Below, one piece after another: positions 34,172 to 44,865 of a stretch of DNA of 64,000 nucleotides. The notes beneath the pieces were generated by a model. That model was not told the origin of the DNA. It ran no database searches and saw only the letters and a program-made list of their open reading frames with translations. Source of the DNA: Epichloe hybrida. Lineage: Eukaryota > Ascomycota > Sordariomycetes > Hypocreales > Clavicipitaceae. The translations under genes and the position numbers were made by a program. The stretch lies in assembly GCA_019022495.1 (NCBI GenBank), contig JAFEKR010000003.1:3038001-3102000 (forward strand). The letters are read 5' to 3'. Position 1 is the first letter of the stretch. Each line of letters opens with the position of its first letter.

Positions 34172-37100
34172 TTAGTAGATTCTGTTTAAATCTTCTGTTT
34201 GAAGTGGACTTATAGAGTCACTACCCATCTCAGAGTGCTGTGGCTGAATAGTATCCGAATTCGGCATTGATGCTGGCACAATGACTCGAAGAATGCACTC
34301 ATCCAAGTGCTCGTAGAAGTCCTGGGCAGTTGTGAAGCGGCCGCCACAGATGGAACAAGGGGCACCGAAATGATGGAGACCGGAAGAAGAATGGTCGTCA
34401 AGCAAATGAGCTAAGCTGCCACTTCGATTGTTTGTTGGTGTCTGATCAACATTGTGTGCTGTGGCTAGGTGACGTTTGAACACATCGGCCCGACCAAAGA
34501 CCTTCTCGTACGGCGATCCAACCCCGGGGCAGAATGGGCAGACCATGGTGCCTCTATAATGTGTGAGTGCGTGGCGATTCTTGTCGTATTTCCGAGCAAA
34601 GCCTTTTGTGTGATATTCACATGCGACAATGGGACATTTCTCTGGACGTTCTTCCTGATGCGTCAGCATGTGTGCCGCCAGATCCTTGACAGTCCTGCCG
34701 CAATCTGGGTGAGGGCATCGGCTGCGGTTGTCGGCTGGCCGATTCCCAGACTGATTGGATTGCGTCGAGGTACCGCGCCGCCAGGGATCATCGACTGGCA
34801 ACACCATACAAGCTCGTGACGCCGTTGGCTCGGGTATCATTCTGACTGTGGATGTTGACGGTTCCAGAGCGGGATTGTCACCTTCGTCCTCACCTCCACT
34901 CAAGTAGTCAGCCTGCGAAGGGTCCATCGGCTGCCGGACCTCTCGCATCCAGTCCTTCAGGACTGACATGGGTGGCCAGTCACCACTGGCCTTGCCACCA
35001 CGATGCGGACTGAAATGAGCTCTTCGCAAGTGTGCTGCAGCGTTGTAGTACGCACCATACTGCTTCTGAGCCATACACGCCTTGCAGCTGGAAAGTGATA
35101 CAACAGGTCGGAGAGAAGAATCTCTCCTGACATTTTCCGGCTCGCAGCAGACCCAGCGGCGCACAAGAGCAGAGTGTTTTGCATCTGTGTGTCGCCTCAG
35201 CTCGTGCTCTCCTCGGAAGCCTTCGGGATATTCATTGCATTTCTCGCAGTACACACGCCGCAAGGGAGCTCGTTGGTACGAAACCCGGAATCGCGTGGGA
35301 GAATCTGGCACTTTCCAAGCTGATTCGAGCTGCCTTGACGCCGAGGAAGCTTCCCCGACTGTATGTCTTCTGCTTCTTTCAACTTCTGGACCAAGGAAAG
35401 GCCCCAACTCGGATGTTCGACGTTCTAGAAGCCCAACATCGTCCTGAAAGCTCGGCCGCCAGCTTTGAGGACCAGATGATGTTATGACAGACGATTCTGG
35501 CCGGCGTGGTTCCTGGGCCTGGACACCGCGCAGCAGTGGTGCTGATACAGATGGCTGACGTATCACATTGTTTGGTTTGCGCTGTCGAAGGAATCCATTG
35601 AAGCCAAGGCTTTCTATGTACCCATCGCCGAGTCTGATCAGATAATCGGCGCTTGACTCTATGCCTTCTGAGGCCCAAATTTCTGTTCGGATGAGGCGAT
35701 TGATACTGTAGTGGAGTGATATTTCTTCATGTGTCATGTTTTCCTCCCACCCGTTACCAAGCGAAGGACCAGATGAGCAAAATAGTTGCACAAGGCTCCG
35801 ATACATGCCATGTATCAATTGGCTTGTGTTTCCTGACGTGGCCCGCAGCGACTTTTGGAGACTAGAGTTTGATGGTGCCGATGGTATCATGTCGAGTAGG
35901 AGCGTCCGTGTTGCGCTGAAGATACAAATGGAGAGGAAGTCTGCTAGCGTGTCTCGCGGCCGATGACTCGACTTGGAAGAGCACATGGACTCGAAAGACT
36001 GGAGAAACCGTACAAGACATTCCTCAAGTAGCCGCGTATATTCCTCCAGGTCGGCGCCCTCTGGCGGGCTCTGAACATTGAACGTTGCGCCGATTCGAAG
36101 GATCGGGTCTGGGTGCAAGATTCCGTAGAAAATTGTTTCCCGAAGGAGCAGCTTCGCATTATATAATGCGGGGTAGAACGCCTCCTCGTTTTCCCTGGAG
36201 GTGCATAGTGATCCGCTGACTCGAATGAGTTGGAAAAGATCAAACGCCGTGTCTTGAGCATGCCAGCTGCTGGCGATGGCGGAGAGCGATGGAGGAGGCT
36301 GGTTGGACATTTCACGATTATAACCGGAAGTCCCATCGTTTGAACTGCTCTTCGAATCAAGGTGCGCTGACCACCAGAAAGCATCGGGGAAATCAAGATT
36401 AGCCTCGACGATAACGGTAAAATGTTCGGGGAAAGAGCAGTCGGTTTGCAAATATTCATTTATGCCTCGGCGCTGCGAGAGCGGGGATATCTCAGGTGTC
36501 CGGATCTGTTTTGGGGACGAAGAGCCTGGCTAGATGGTCAACAACAGCTTTTTTCCAAACTCATTGGTGACGGGGAGAAGTCTTCTTTACCTGGCAGTAT
36601 CATTTCAGCGAAAGATGCAAGAGGATTGCGAAAACAACCGATCACGCCCCAGTGTTCATACCTAGCTGCCGGCGGCGCGTCGGCACAGTTGAAGCATGTT
36701 TTGCTGTCATCGTTATCGCACTATAGCAAAATGTGCTTTATTAGCTTGACGGTGAAGACATCGCGCTCGTCATGACCGGGGATGTGCACCTTTTTTTTCT
36801 CTATCTTGCATCGAAGACAAGGGTTTGTCTGGCGAAAAAGTTGAAGCTCGCCAATGGATTCGAGCCGAGGTTGAGTGAGCTTAGATCTTTTCAGGGGAGG
36901 TAGCAAGGGCTCTACCTCGGCATCATTTGAATTCCTGCGCAGACCTTTGGGGGCTGTCGTTCCGCAAAACGTATAGTTCGTTGATATGTCATTGTTTTCT
37001 TTTGGTGTACTTTGGGGGCTGATGGCTGGCAGCTGGGGTGGCCCAGCGAAGCCACCGGTTCGTATCGATGGCAAATAATGGCGCAGCGACTGTGGGTGGT

Positions 37101-37996
37101 CGGTAAGTCGGAATGACTGTGAATCCGCTACAGTTGTTGGAGAAGTTTCAGTAGAAGACGCCGAGTCTCGTTTGGCAAGCCTCTGGTGAAGACGGCCGTG
37201 AGCGTCGTGTTCTTGTTGAGTGGCTATTCCGTAAACATAATGAGCGCATCGCTCGTCCCAACACTTGATAGACGGCATGGGGCGCGGTCTTGACGTGGCC
37301 GTTTCATCGAGTGAGGCACGATGGAAGCGTAGTCTAGGGTCGTGAAAATCGAGATGCTTCTCGAACCAAGAGGCAAAATCCAGTGGCGCCGACGGTGCCG
37401 ATTTCCTCAAGGGCTCGATCACGTCCACATCTGTATTGAATGTTAGCGAAATGGGCGAGGATATAAACAAATGCTCCCATGTTTGCGAGGACCTACCGTG
37501 CTGAATACATACGGACTCAAGACATTCGCAACGATACTGAAGCGCTCGGGCTTCTTCGGCGCCGGACAGAAGAGGGATTTTCGCAGTCAGGTCTTTTCAT
37601 GTCAAAACAAGTGGTAGCTTTGTGTCAGCAACAAGTACGATCCAACACAGAAGCAGGGAGAAGAAGAAAGGGTTTAGATTAGCTGTTTAATCTGGGAGTA
37701 TTACTCCTACGAACCCGGATTCTGAAATAAGAGAACAGTTTTGACCAGGCCCTCAAAGAATAGACAAGATGTCGCTCGAGGAGGGAAAGTTGGTCAATCA
37801 ACTTACCGTGATGAACAACAAGGTTTTCGAGAATTTGCACCTTGTGGCGCAGCATATCGAGCTCAACCGGCAAATCCAGGCCGTGTTGAGCATATAGCAA
37901 CGTTGAAAGCCTGGACTCAATATGGGCTTGCTGATCGAGCAACTGACGTATCGCGACATCGATGCCGGGCGCATATTCTACATCTGTGCCGGACAT
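34172..37996 (-). CDS. Large zinc-finger regulator with a Zn2Cys6-like cluster and C-terminal C2H2 fingers
   Basis: A predicted nuclear protein of 1136 residues. Exons are 37996-37807, 37592-37497, 37430-36790, 36720-36591 and 36525-34172, totalling 3411 nt. The N-terminus is helical and may form a coiled coil (LLDQQAHIESRLSTLLY...VQILENLVVHH). The short second exon encodes a segment ending in QYRCECLESVCIQH. A Pro/Ser-rich linker leads to a cluster with Cys300, 303, 310, 318, 321 and 338 (PCLRCKIEKKK across an intron to CDNDDSKTCFNCAD), like Zn2Cys6 but with longer late spacing. A helical region follows (about 360-700) similar to fungal regulatory domains. Towards the C-terminus are C2H2-type fingers (CPHPDCG...HMLTH; CPIVACEYHTKGFARKYDKNRH; CPFC...FKRHLATAH) and a last CSICGGRF...H. 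Exon 2 uses an AAG acceptor, so that exon is the least certain. Function and targets are unknown. Confidence 0.75.
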
Positions 37997-40667
37997 GTTG
38001 ACTGCTTCATCCCCCAAAGCATATCACGCAGACATAGTCACCCTGGGGGAGAATGATGCAACGAGGCTTGGGAGTTCGGAGCGTGTTCCCCTCGGATGTC
38101 GTCGTTAAAAAAAAAAAAAAATTCGGACCGGGGTGTCGAAACACTTGCTGTTGATGGGACACTTTTAGGCAAGGACGGAGAAAAACCAAAAGAGAAGGTT
38201 GTTTTCAACGTTCAGGAACAGGACTGAGGCACCAGTGACGTGTGCTTTGTTCCATGGCTCTGGCTCAAGATTGCAGCGGAAATGGGCGGAAAACAAAACA
38301 AAGTGCTTGTTGTCTTTCTCATATTACATGCTCTGGTGCCGAGCATCGCCACTCGTCGCGACAGGTTCAAAGTGAGTACGGAGCGGCGGGCAGGATGGAT
38401 GTATTATGTTGGAAGCGGCAAGTGTGAGCGAGTCTGTGTCTCTCTTTTCCCTTCTCAGCAGTGGGTATGTCTCTGCGCGGACGAGAAGTTTGTGTTCGGA
38501 AATCGCTGACTGGTTGGACATCTGCGGTCTGTAATCTGCAGTGTGCAGTGTGCAGTGTGCAGTGTCTGCAGCGCGCAGTCTGCAAGAAAGAGTCTAGTCT
38601 CGAGTCTCGTCCCGTTTTACAATCTTCTTCAACCCGGTCTGTCTGCACATGTCTGGTGCGTAGGAAGCAGGGAATGGTGCGTGAGCAGCAAGCAAGCAAC
38701 CCACCGGGCCACATGTGCCCGCTCCGTGCTCGGCACCTGTAGCCATTCTTGCTGGCTGTTTGAAAAAACTGCAGCCCTGCAGGTTGTTCCGTGCTTGTCA
38801 CTCGCTCGCTTTGTTGCTTTCTCAACCTTTCTCATTTGACCCGGGGTTGTGGGCGACGGTCCAAGCATGGGGGGGAGGGGGCAGCTGCGATCCTGGGAGG
38901 GAACCAGGGACGGACCTGAGATGCCTGACCGAGCCAAAGAGAGAGGGCTTATGTATTACTCCGTAGTCCGTATGTACTCCGTGGTGTGCGAAGAAGCATA
39001 GTGCTGTAGACTTGTGTGCAGAGCCTTGCCGTGGATTGACGTGATGGACATGGATGGACATGGATGGACATGGATGAACATGGATGAACATGGATGCACA
39101 TAACATGCTTAAAATTATGAGCTCTCGACTTGTAGAAGTGACGGCGGGTGTGGGGGGAAGGGAAGGGAGGATTCTGTCCTTAACATTTCAGCCACCGGGA
39201 GGACCCGGCAGGGAAGGTGCGAGTAAGTGGGTAATATCTGCTCCAGCTCCATCCAACCTCACGCCACTCACGCCACTCACGCCACTCACGCACCCACTGT
39301 CAACGTGGAACAAGCCCGACAAGCCTATTAATAAAAGCCTGACCTGACAGTGAAGATCGCCTCACGCCTTGCCACGGGCTTCGGCTGCAAGCCGCAGGTC
39401 AGGTTCATCACACAACAAGGAGCTGACAAGGCTTTGCGTCGCCGCACTACACCAAACGGAGCACACACATGTCCCCCACTACGGAGCACATGAGCTGGCT
39501 GAAATATCGCTCACCACATTACCAGAGGAGCATGAAACGCACCCGTACACAAGGAAAGATGGAACGAGTCATTCAGGATACGAATGATCCCAACGCCCAC
39601 AAGTATATGAGTATATACATGTACATATTATGTACGGACTATGAGGAGTGGCATCAACCATGTTTCTGACCGCATCGTCCCTCGCACCTCATTGGCTGTC
39701 CGTGAACCCTGCACATTCCTCAACTCTGACCTTCAGCAGCGATACGGATCCGTAGCGCGAGATGACACGGTTTTCCCCGTTGTGCCTTGAGTGGTGTGTG
39801 ACTTGTGAGTGCTCCGTTCCGACCAGCGAAATACGGAGTATAAAAAGGAAAAATCCCCGTGCCAATGCTGTGTCACAAGTTCCCCCATCGAGACGACGTC
39901 TCGGAGGGTCTGCCGTTGACCAGCCAAGTACAAGCGCTGCGGGCCCGAGGTCACCGAGAACGACATCTTCGTAACTGCTACAGTGGGTTGTAGGTGAAGG
40001 TTCGGGCTCAGATATCAAAGAGGCCATGCCGCCATATCCATCCCGAGGAGCTTTTGTCTCGCACTCATCATCACAACACCTCGATTCCTAGTTGAAACTA
40101 TTCTTTGACGCATGTCTGATGAACAACTCCAGTTTGGTTTCCTTAGAGCTACTCTGTCAATCGATAAAACGCCAACCGAGAGACAGTAACAGTATTTATC
40201 ATGATTTTGATGACGCGCTTGCTTGCGAAGCAATCTGTTATGTCATGTTGAATGGACTATCAGTCTTTACCACCATGTATGTATGGCCAAAGTCCTGATC
40301 TATGCATGATTTAGTACACGTTTGATTTGTCTCTCCTGTCTCAACCGACCCCTTGGATGCCTTTACTTAAACACCAAATGCCGCGCTTGTCCCTACCAAG
40401 GAAATATGTTCCACCAGGTATGTTCTCGAAAGCCCCATATTATCCTGCTTTCTCATTGCCGTGTATCTTGTCTTTCAGTCGAGGCAATATTTGCGCTTTA
40501 CCTAAAACCGATGCGGTGCGTGTCCCAGATGGTGTGCCGTTCGTATCAGCTTTCAGCTGCGGGGGACAGCTAGCCATTCACGAATCATTCTTGGACTCCT
40601 TCGTCCAGTCACTCCGCGGCCGCATCCATCCATCTCTTTTCTCTCTTTTCCGCATTGAAGAATAATT
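37997..40667. other. Intergenic region rich in short tandem repeats
   Basis: About 2.7 kb. It contains GTGTGCA-type repeats (38537-38571), six 10-bp TGGATGGACA-like units (39043-39100), three CACGCCACT units (39260-39286), and a dense group of TACTCCGTA-type motifs (38957-38984, 39742-39756, 39831-39842). An open frame at 40327-40665 (+) ends next to the ethanolamine kinase 3' end but has no recognisable motif. No RNA gene was seen. Confidence 0.55.
39043..39100. repeat. 10-bp tandem repeat (TGGATGGACA)~6
   Basis: Six consecutive 10-bp units with a few single-base changes (GGACA, GAACA, GCACA endings), between the zinc-finger gene and ethanolamine kinase. Confidence 0.95.
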
Positions 40668-42005
40668 CTATTCGCTGCTGGCCCATCGCTGTTCTCGCAG
40701 CGGCAGTTCCTTTCCAGATGCTGCACGGCTTCCATCGGCTTCGTTCTTGTGTGCCCAATACTCGCCCAATCGCTCCTCGGCGTACGAGGAATAGTCGAAA
40801 TCAATGTGAGAAATAGTCGCTTGAATCAATGACCAAATACCCCAGAAGAAGCCTGGAACACCTCTGAAGAGATCCACTTCATCCATCAATTTTTGGGTTT
40901 CTTCTTCTTGGTTCATTGTCTGGCCCACCAGCTTGGCATACGTGCCAATATACTCGCGGATGAAAGCCAAGCGCTGGGAGCGGGTAGGAATGGCTGAGTA
41001 ATCGCAACTGTACCCAACCCATTCGGCAAAGTGGTTGGCAATGTCAAAGGCCACAGGCGACGGCGTTCCGTACTCATAGTCGATGAAACTTACTGAGGGT
41101 TCTGCATCAGCATCACGGTTGATGATGACGTTGGCGCAAAGTAGGTCACAATGAGCAAATACCAGCTGTTTAGGTTCGAAAACCAGTCAGTGACTTGTGA
41201 TCCAGATGAGGTCCGTTTATTAGAAAAAAAAAAAAAAAAAAGGTATGGGTTCAAGTTGTCTCAGCTAACATACCCCGTCGTGGCCCAAGCCGGGACGCTG
41301 GCCAAGTCGTTGAATCATTTCTTCTAGCTCTTTTTGAAGCAGTGACTTTCTCTCGCGACGCGGCTCCGTGTCTGTAGGCAAGGCCAATATCCACTTCTGC
41401 ATCGTGGTCCAAACATTGGGAACAGGCTTGCCAGCCGCGGCTTTGGCAATGATGGAATTGTTGTTGCTGTCACCGTTGCTAGAGCTGTCTCGTCGAAGAG
41501 AAGAGTCGGGGATGCAAGGGACGGTCGCGTGCCATTGAGCTAGTCTTCGAGCGATTGCTCTCAAGATGGGCGGATCGGCGAGATCTTTAGGCTGAGCAAC
41601 TGCACCTGGGATGAAGCGATACAGCATGCCATTGCCAAAGCGAGCTAGGAGCGGGGGAGCTAGGTTATATTTCATAAGAAGCTCGTGGTTTGCCGCCTCG
41701 CGTTCACGATCGATCAAGACATCTGTGCCATTTCCATAGGCACGCAAAAGGACGGCATCTCGGTCCTCGTCAGCTTTGCTGAGACCAGGACGACGGTTTA
41801 CAGCCTTGAGCAGGGTGTTGGTGATGCCATCAGTGAAACGAACAAAATCGATGTGAGCTTCGTCCGCGGCCCAGTGAGGGAACAGCGTCAAGATAAGCTT
41901 CATGGCCGAATTGTGCGAGTCACTGTTGTCGTAGCGCAGAGGAATGAAGCGAACATGGCCATGCTCGCCATGGGCAACAGCGGCAGCAGCGGCAGCAGGC
42001 GACAT
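40668..42005 (-). CDS. EKI1: Ethanolamine kinase (choline/ethanolamine kinase family)
   Basis: Catalyses ATP-dependent phosphorylation of ethanolamine, the first step of the CDP-ethanolamine branch of phosphatidylethanolamine synthesis, in the cytosol. Exons are 42005-41274 and 41165-40668, with a 108-nt intron holding a run of about 17 T, giving 409 residues. The N-terminal lobe shows DGITNTLLKAV, VLLRAYGNGTDVLIDRE and NGMLYRFIPG. The catalytic loop is FAHCDLLCANVI (His249, Asp251, Asn256), and the metal-binding motif is FIDYEYG (Asp273), followed by FDIANHFAEW. The Brenner-type loop has Cys where many family members have Asn (HCDLL for HNDLL), a change I associate with fungal ethanolamine kinases. 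The motif order and YEYG favour ethanolamine over choline kinase. The start at 42005 gives an Ala-rich N-terminus. Confidence 0.9.
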
Positions 42006-44106
42006 GATGACGAAGAGGCACTCGAGGGCAGGGGAGTGGTGAAAAGCACAAAGAGATATATATACGAGCACCACTTCAGGGCGGCCGTTGAGGACAGATG
42101 TTATGGTGCAGAGACGACGGATGATGGATGGTAGGTGAGCGTCGTCGCAAAGAAGTTGGAGGCAAGGGGAGGAGAAGACGTGAAGTTGGAGTAGCTCACA
42201 CGACCTATTGCCCCTCCAAGAAGTGGTTGTAGTTAAGAGCAGACAGAAGGTGGCCAGGAAGGAGTCCAGGATAAGCACCTGCCAAAGCGTCTTGCGATTT
42301 GTGTGGGCCAGAAGGAAGCGTTTTGGCCTTGTGAAAGCCGTGGCGGTGACGTTTTGGCCAAGCCAAGCCAAACCAAACCAAACCAGACCAGACCAGACCA
42401 GAAAAACCCAGAGAAAACCCTTGAAAGGGCCCAAATTTGGAAGGTTGGGAAAAGGGCCAAAGTCCCTGCCCTGGGCCTACATAAGAGCTCTGAGCAATAA
42501 TAATAGCGGGTCCCCCAACTCTCGCGCGTGTAACCGTAACTGCCTTGTGGACGGTGGAAAGTGAGTTTCGCCACCACAGCACACAAGCCCACAAGCCATC
42601 TGCCACGGCATGGCATGGCTTGCATCAAAACTCCTTTGCATCCGATTTTTGTTGATGAGCGATCGATTCCCTGTGACTACCATGTCCTGTTCAAATCTTG
42701 GCTTACCTAGCTAGTAGAGATGCAGAGGCGGATAGGGACTGAGGGATATTATAAATGATAAGTTCCTGCCTGTGACCCCGCCTTGCGCCTTGTTTCATCT
42801 AATGCCAAACTCCAAAACGTCGAAATCCGTTGCACTTGAGTTCACGTTCTCGCTTTAGTGCAGAACCGTCCGGAGCTTCAATAAAGTACGATGACGAAAT
42901 CCTTCACCAGCATCGTTGCACAGAAGAGAATTGAACTCGGGTGCAAAGCATGCAAGCATGCAAGCAGCGAGGTGGTTCTGCATCAGGGCTGTCCTACCGA
43001 GAAAGAAGAAGAAAGAAGACGAAGTCAAGCATCGACCTGTCTGGGCAGACTGAGAAGGACTTGACGGCACGCTGGAGAAACCAGCGTTCTTAGTTGCGTC
43101 AGATCCCCTCCATCTTTCAGTGACGATCGAATCGCGGTTTGTGTCGAAAGCTTCCAACCTGTCGATCCACTCGCGAGCTTGCAGCTTGGTGTATGATGAT
43201 TTTTTGAAAAAAAAAAAAAAAAAAAAAAGCGACCATCTAGACTGGTTTGTGGCAGAGATGTGTGCTTCCAATCATCCCATGTGCCACGAGGATGCATGCC
43301 GCCGACAGCACTAGGCATCCCGATTGTGACTTGGTCTCATGACCGGCCCAAGGCTGCCGGCATTGCAAGACGTCAAGAAGCCGCGAGACGGTATCGAAAC
43401 TGGTCGCTGTTTGAGACAGATGCGTCCAACACAAGAGAGTGCTCTGACGGAACTCAGTACCTGAGAGTTGGGTGTGAAGTGAATACAGAGTTCAAAACTG
43501 TCACTGAGTGATTTTTATAGGAGTGCGTACTCCGTACAGATCGCTAAAAAGAGAGGCAACGAACATTGCCTGCGCATGAACTAATGGCTGGAGTTTCTAT
43601 TCGGCCTGACTCGTCCGTCACTTTGGACTGAGAGCCTCACCATACTCTTGAACACTTGGGGAGTTCATGTTGTCGAGTTGTGCTAAATTCAGAGAGTGTA
43701 CGGAGCAGAGAGTAGTGGCAAATCTAAAACGCACTGCCTGTCGGTAATACGATTGGAATTTGTTGGTGCGATCGGAAAGGGGGTTTCGGATGGCAAAGGC
43801 TCCGTTGTCATCCTTGGTGGCTGTTGCGTCGCGCACCCGTTGAACATCATGCAGTAGATTCCCAATCAGGAACGATTCTGAGCACATCGAGCGATTGTCT
43901 GACAGCTCGCATTAGGAATCCTGCTGCCTTGGTTGTATCGAACGTCCATGTACCTTATAAAGCGATTATATTCCCGTCACCCTGGCGAGTGGGATGCAGG
44001 ACACGACAGTCACGAGAAACGCGGAGGACTGTTCCAAACAAAGCAGAAGGAGAGGACTAGATTAGAAGACAGAGAGAAGAAGACGAACTACAAATAAATC
44101 AACAGC
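42006..44106. other. Intergenic region upstream of ethanolamine kinase
   Basis: About 2.1 kb holding the kinase promoter and the sequence before the racemase remnant. It contains a pentameric CCAAG/CCAAA/CCAGA run (42357-42402), a run of about 20 A near 43208-43228, GCGTACTCCGTACAG at 43525-43539 and GTACGGAGCA near 43699. No gene was recognised. Confidence 0.5.
42357..42402. repeat. Pentamer repeat drifting from CCAAG through CCAAA to CCAGA
   Basis: About nine 5-bp units whose sequence changes along the array. On the minus strand this forms a TGGTT/TGGTC run about 350 bp upstream of the ethanolamine kinase start. Confidence 0.9.
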
Positions 44107-44682
44107 CAAATATTTCCCGTCGTCGGCTGCCACGCCGAAGGAGAAGCGGGAGATGTCAAACTCATTCTCGATACGGCCGCCGGCCTGGTCACTGCCACGG
44201 CACAATGCAGCGCGGGGAAGTGCAAGTCGGTGGCGTTTGACAACGTCCCAGCGTTTATGGCCAAGCTGGACACACCGGTAGATGTACCAGGGATCGGGAC
44301 CGTCTTGGCTCATCGAGCTCCGCGATCGAGTGACCAAGGCGATTCAAGACCAGTTCACGCCAGTGCACCCGGACAAGACAGACATGGCAGGCGTCTGCAC
44401 CGTGTCCATAACGGAACCCGTCTCGCGAGAATCAGGCCGCCGAGTCGGTGTGACCGAATTCCCTGTGGTACGGGCACGCCTGCGAGGATGGCCGTCTTGC
44501 ACGCTCCTGGACTTTTGGACGTTGGAGAGGGTTTCCAGCATCGTAGTGTGATTGGGACCAATTTCATTGTTCCAAACATCTCTGGACGGGCATGGGTCAC
44601 GAGTTACAAGGAGGTTGTTCTGGATCCGACTGATACAACTGATGCCTGCCCTGAAGACTTCAGAGTTGGTGATCAGTGGCCG
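44107..44682 (+). pseudogene. Decayed proline racemase / hydroxyproline epimerase family gene
   Basis: Three blocks of one family line up in order but in changing frames. Block A (44107-44313) reads VVGCHAEGEAGDV and then jumps to LDTAAGLVTATAQC, KSVAFDNVPAF and DVPGIGTV. Block B (44315-44434, next frame) reads ELRDRVTKAIQDQFTPVHP and MAGVCTVSITEP. Block C (about 44434-44682, first frame again) reads RIPCGTGTPARMAVLHA, VIGTNFIVPNISGRAWVT, VVLDPTD and FRVGDQWP. The family normally has about 350-400 residues and two catalytic cysteines. The second (PCGTGT) is present, while the segment that should carry the first is deleted, and a second deletion precedes PNISGRAW. No start codon is present: an in-frame TAA lies just upstream. 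It is therefore a pseudogene with two frameshifts and at least two deletions, ending about 180 bp before NPR3. Confidence 0.88.
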
Positions 44683-44865
44683 ATGGGGGTAAAGAAAAAA
44701 CTCACTTTCGTAGACCTGAAGGAAACGAACATTGTGATGCGATGGATAACTGGTGGCTTCGACTTTTACATACTCAGGTCATGTGATGCAACATGCCGCT
44801 TCCACTTCCACTTGCGACATGAGCTTGAGCTTCAGCTTCAGCTTCAGGTGGGGTTCGCATCTGCC

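Noticed and set aside
40327..40665. 112-codon plus-strand frame next to ethanolamine kinase
   Set aside because: No motif, no good start context, and it ends a few bases before the 3' end of the convergent kinase gene.
42920..42960. Possible tRNA T-arm (GAGTTCAATTC) on the minus strand
   Set aside because: The flanking bases do not pair and no other tRNA arms are present.
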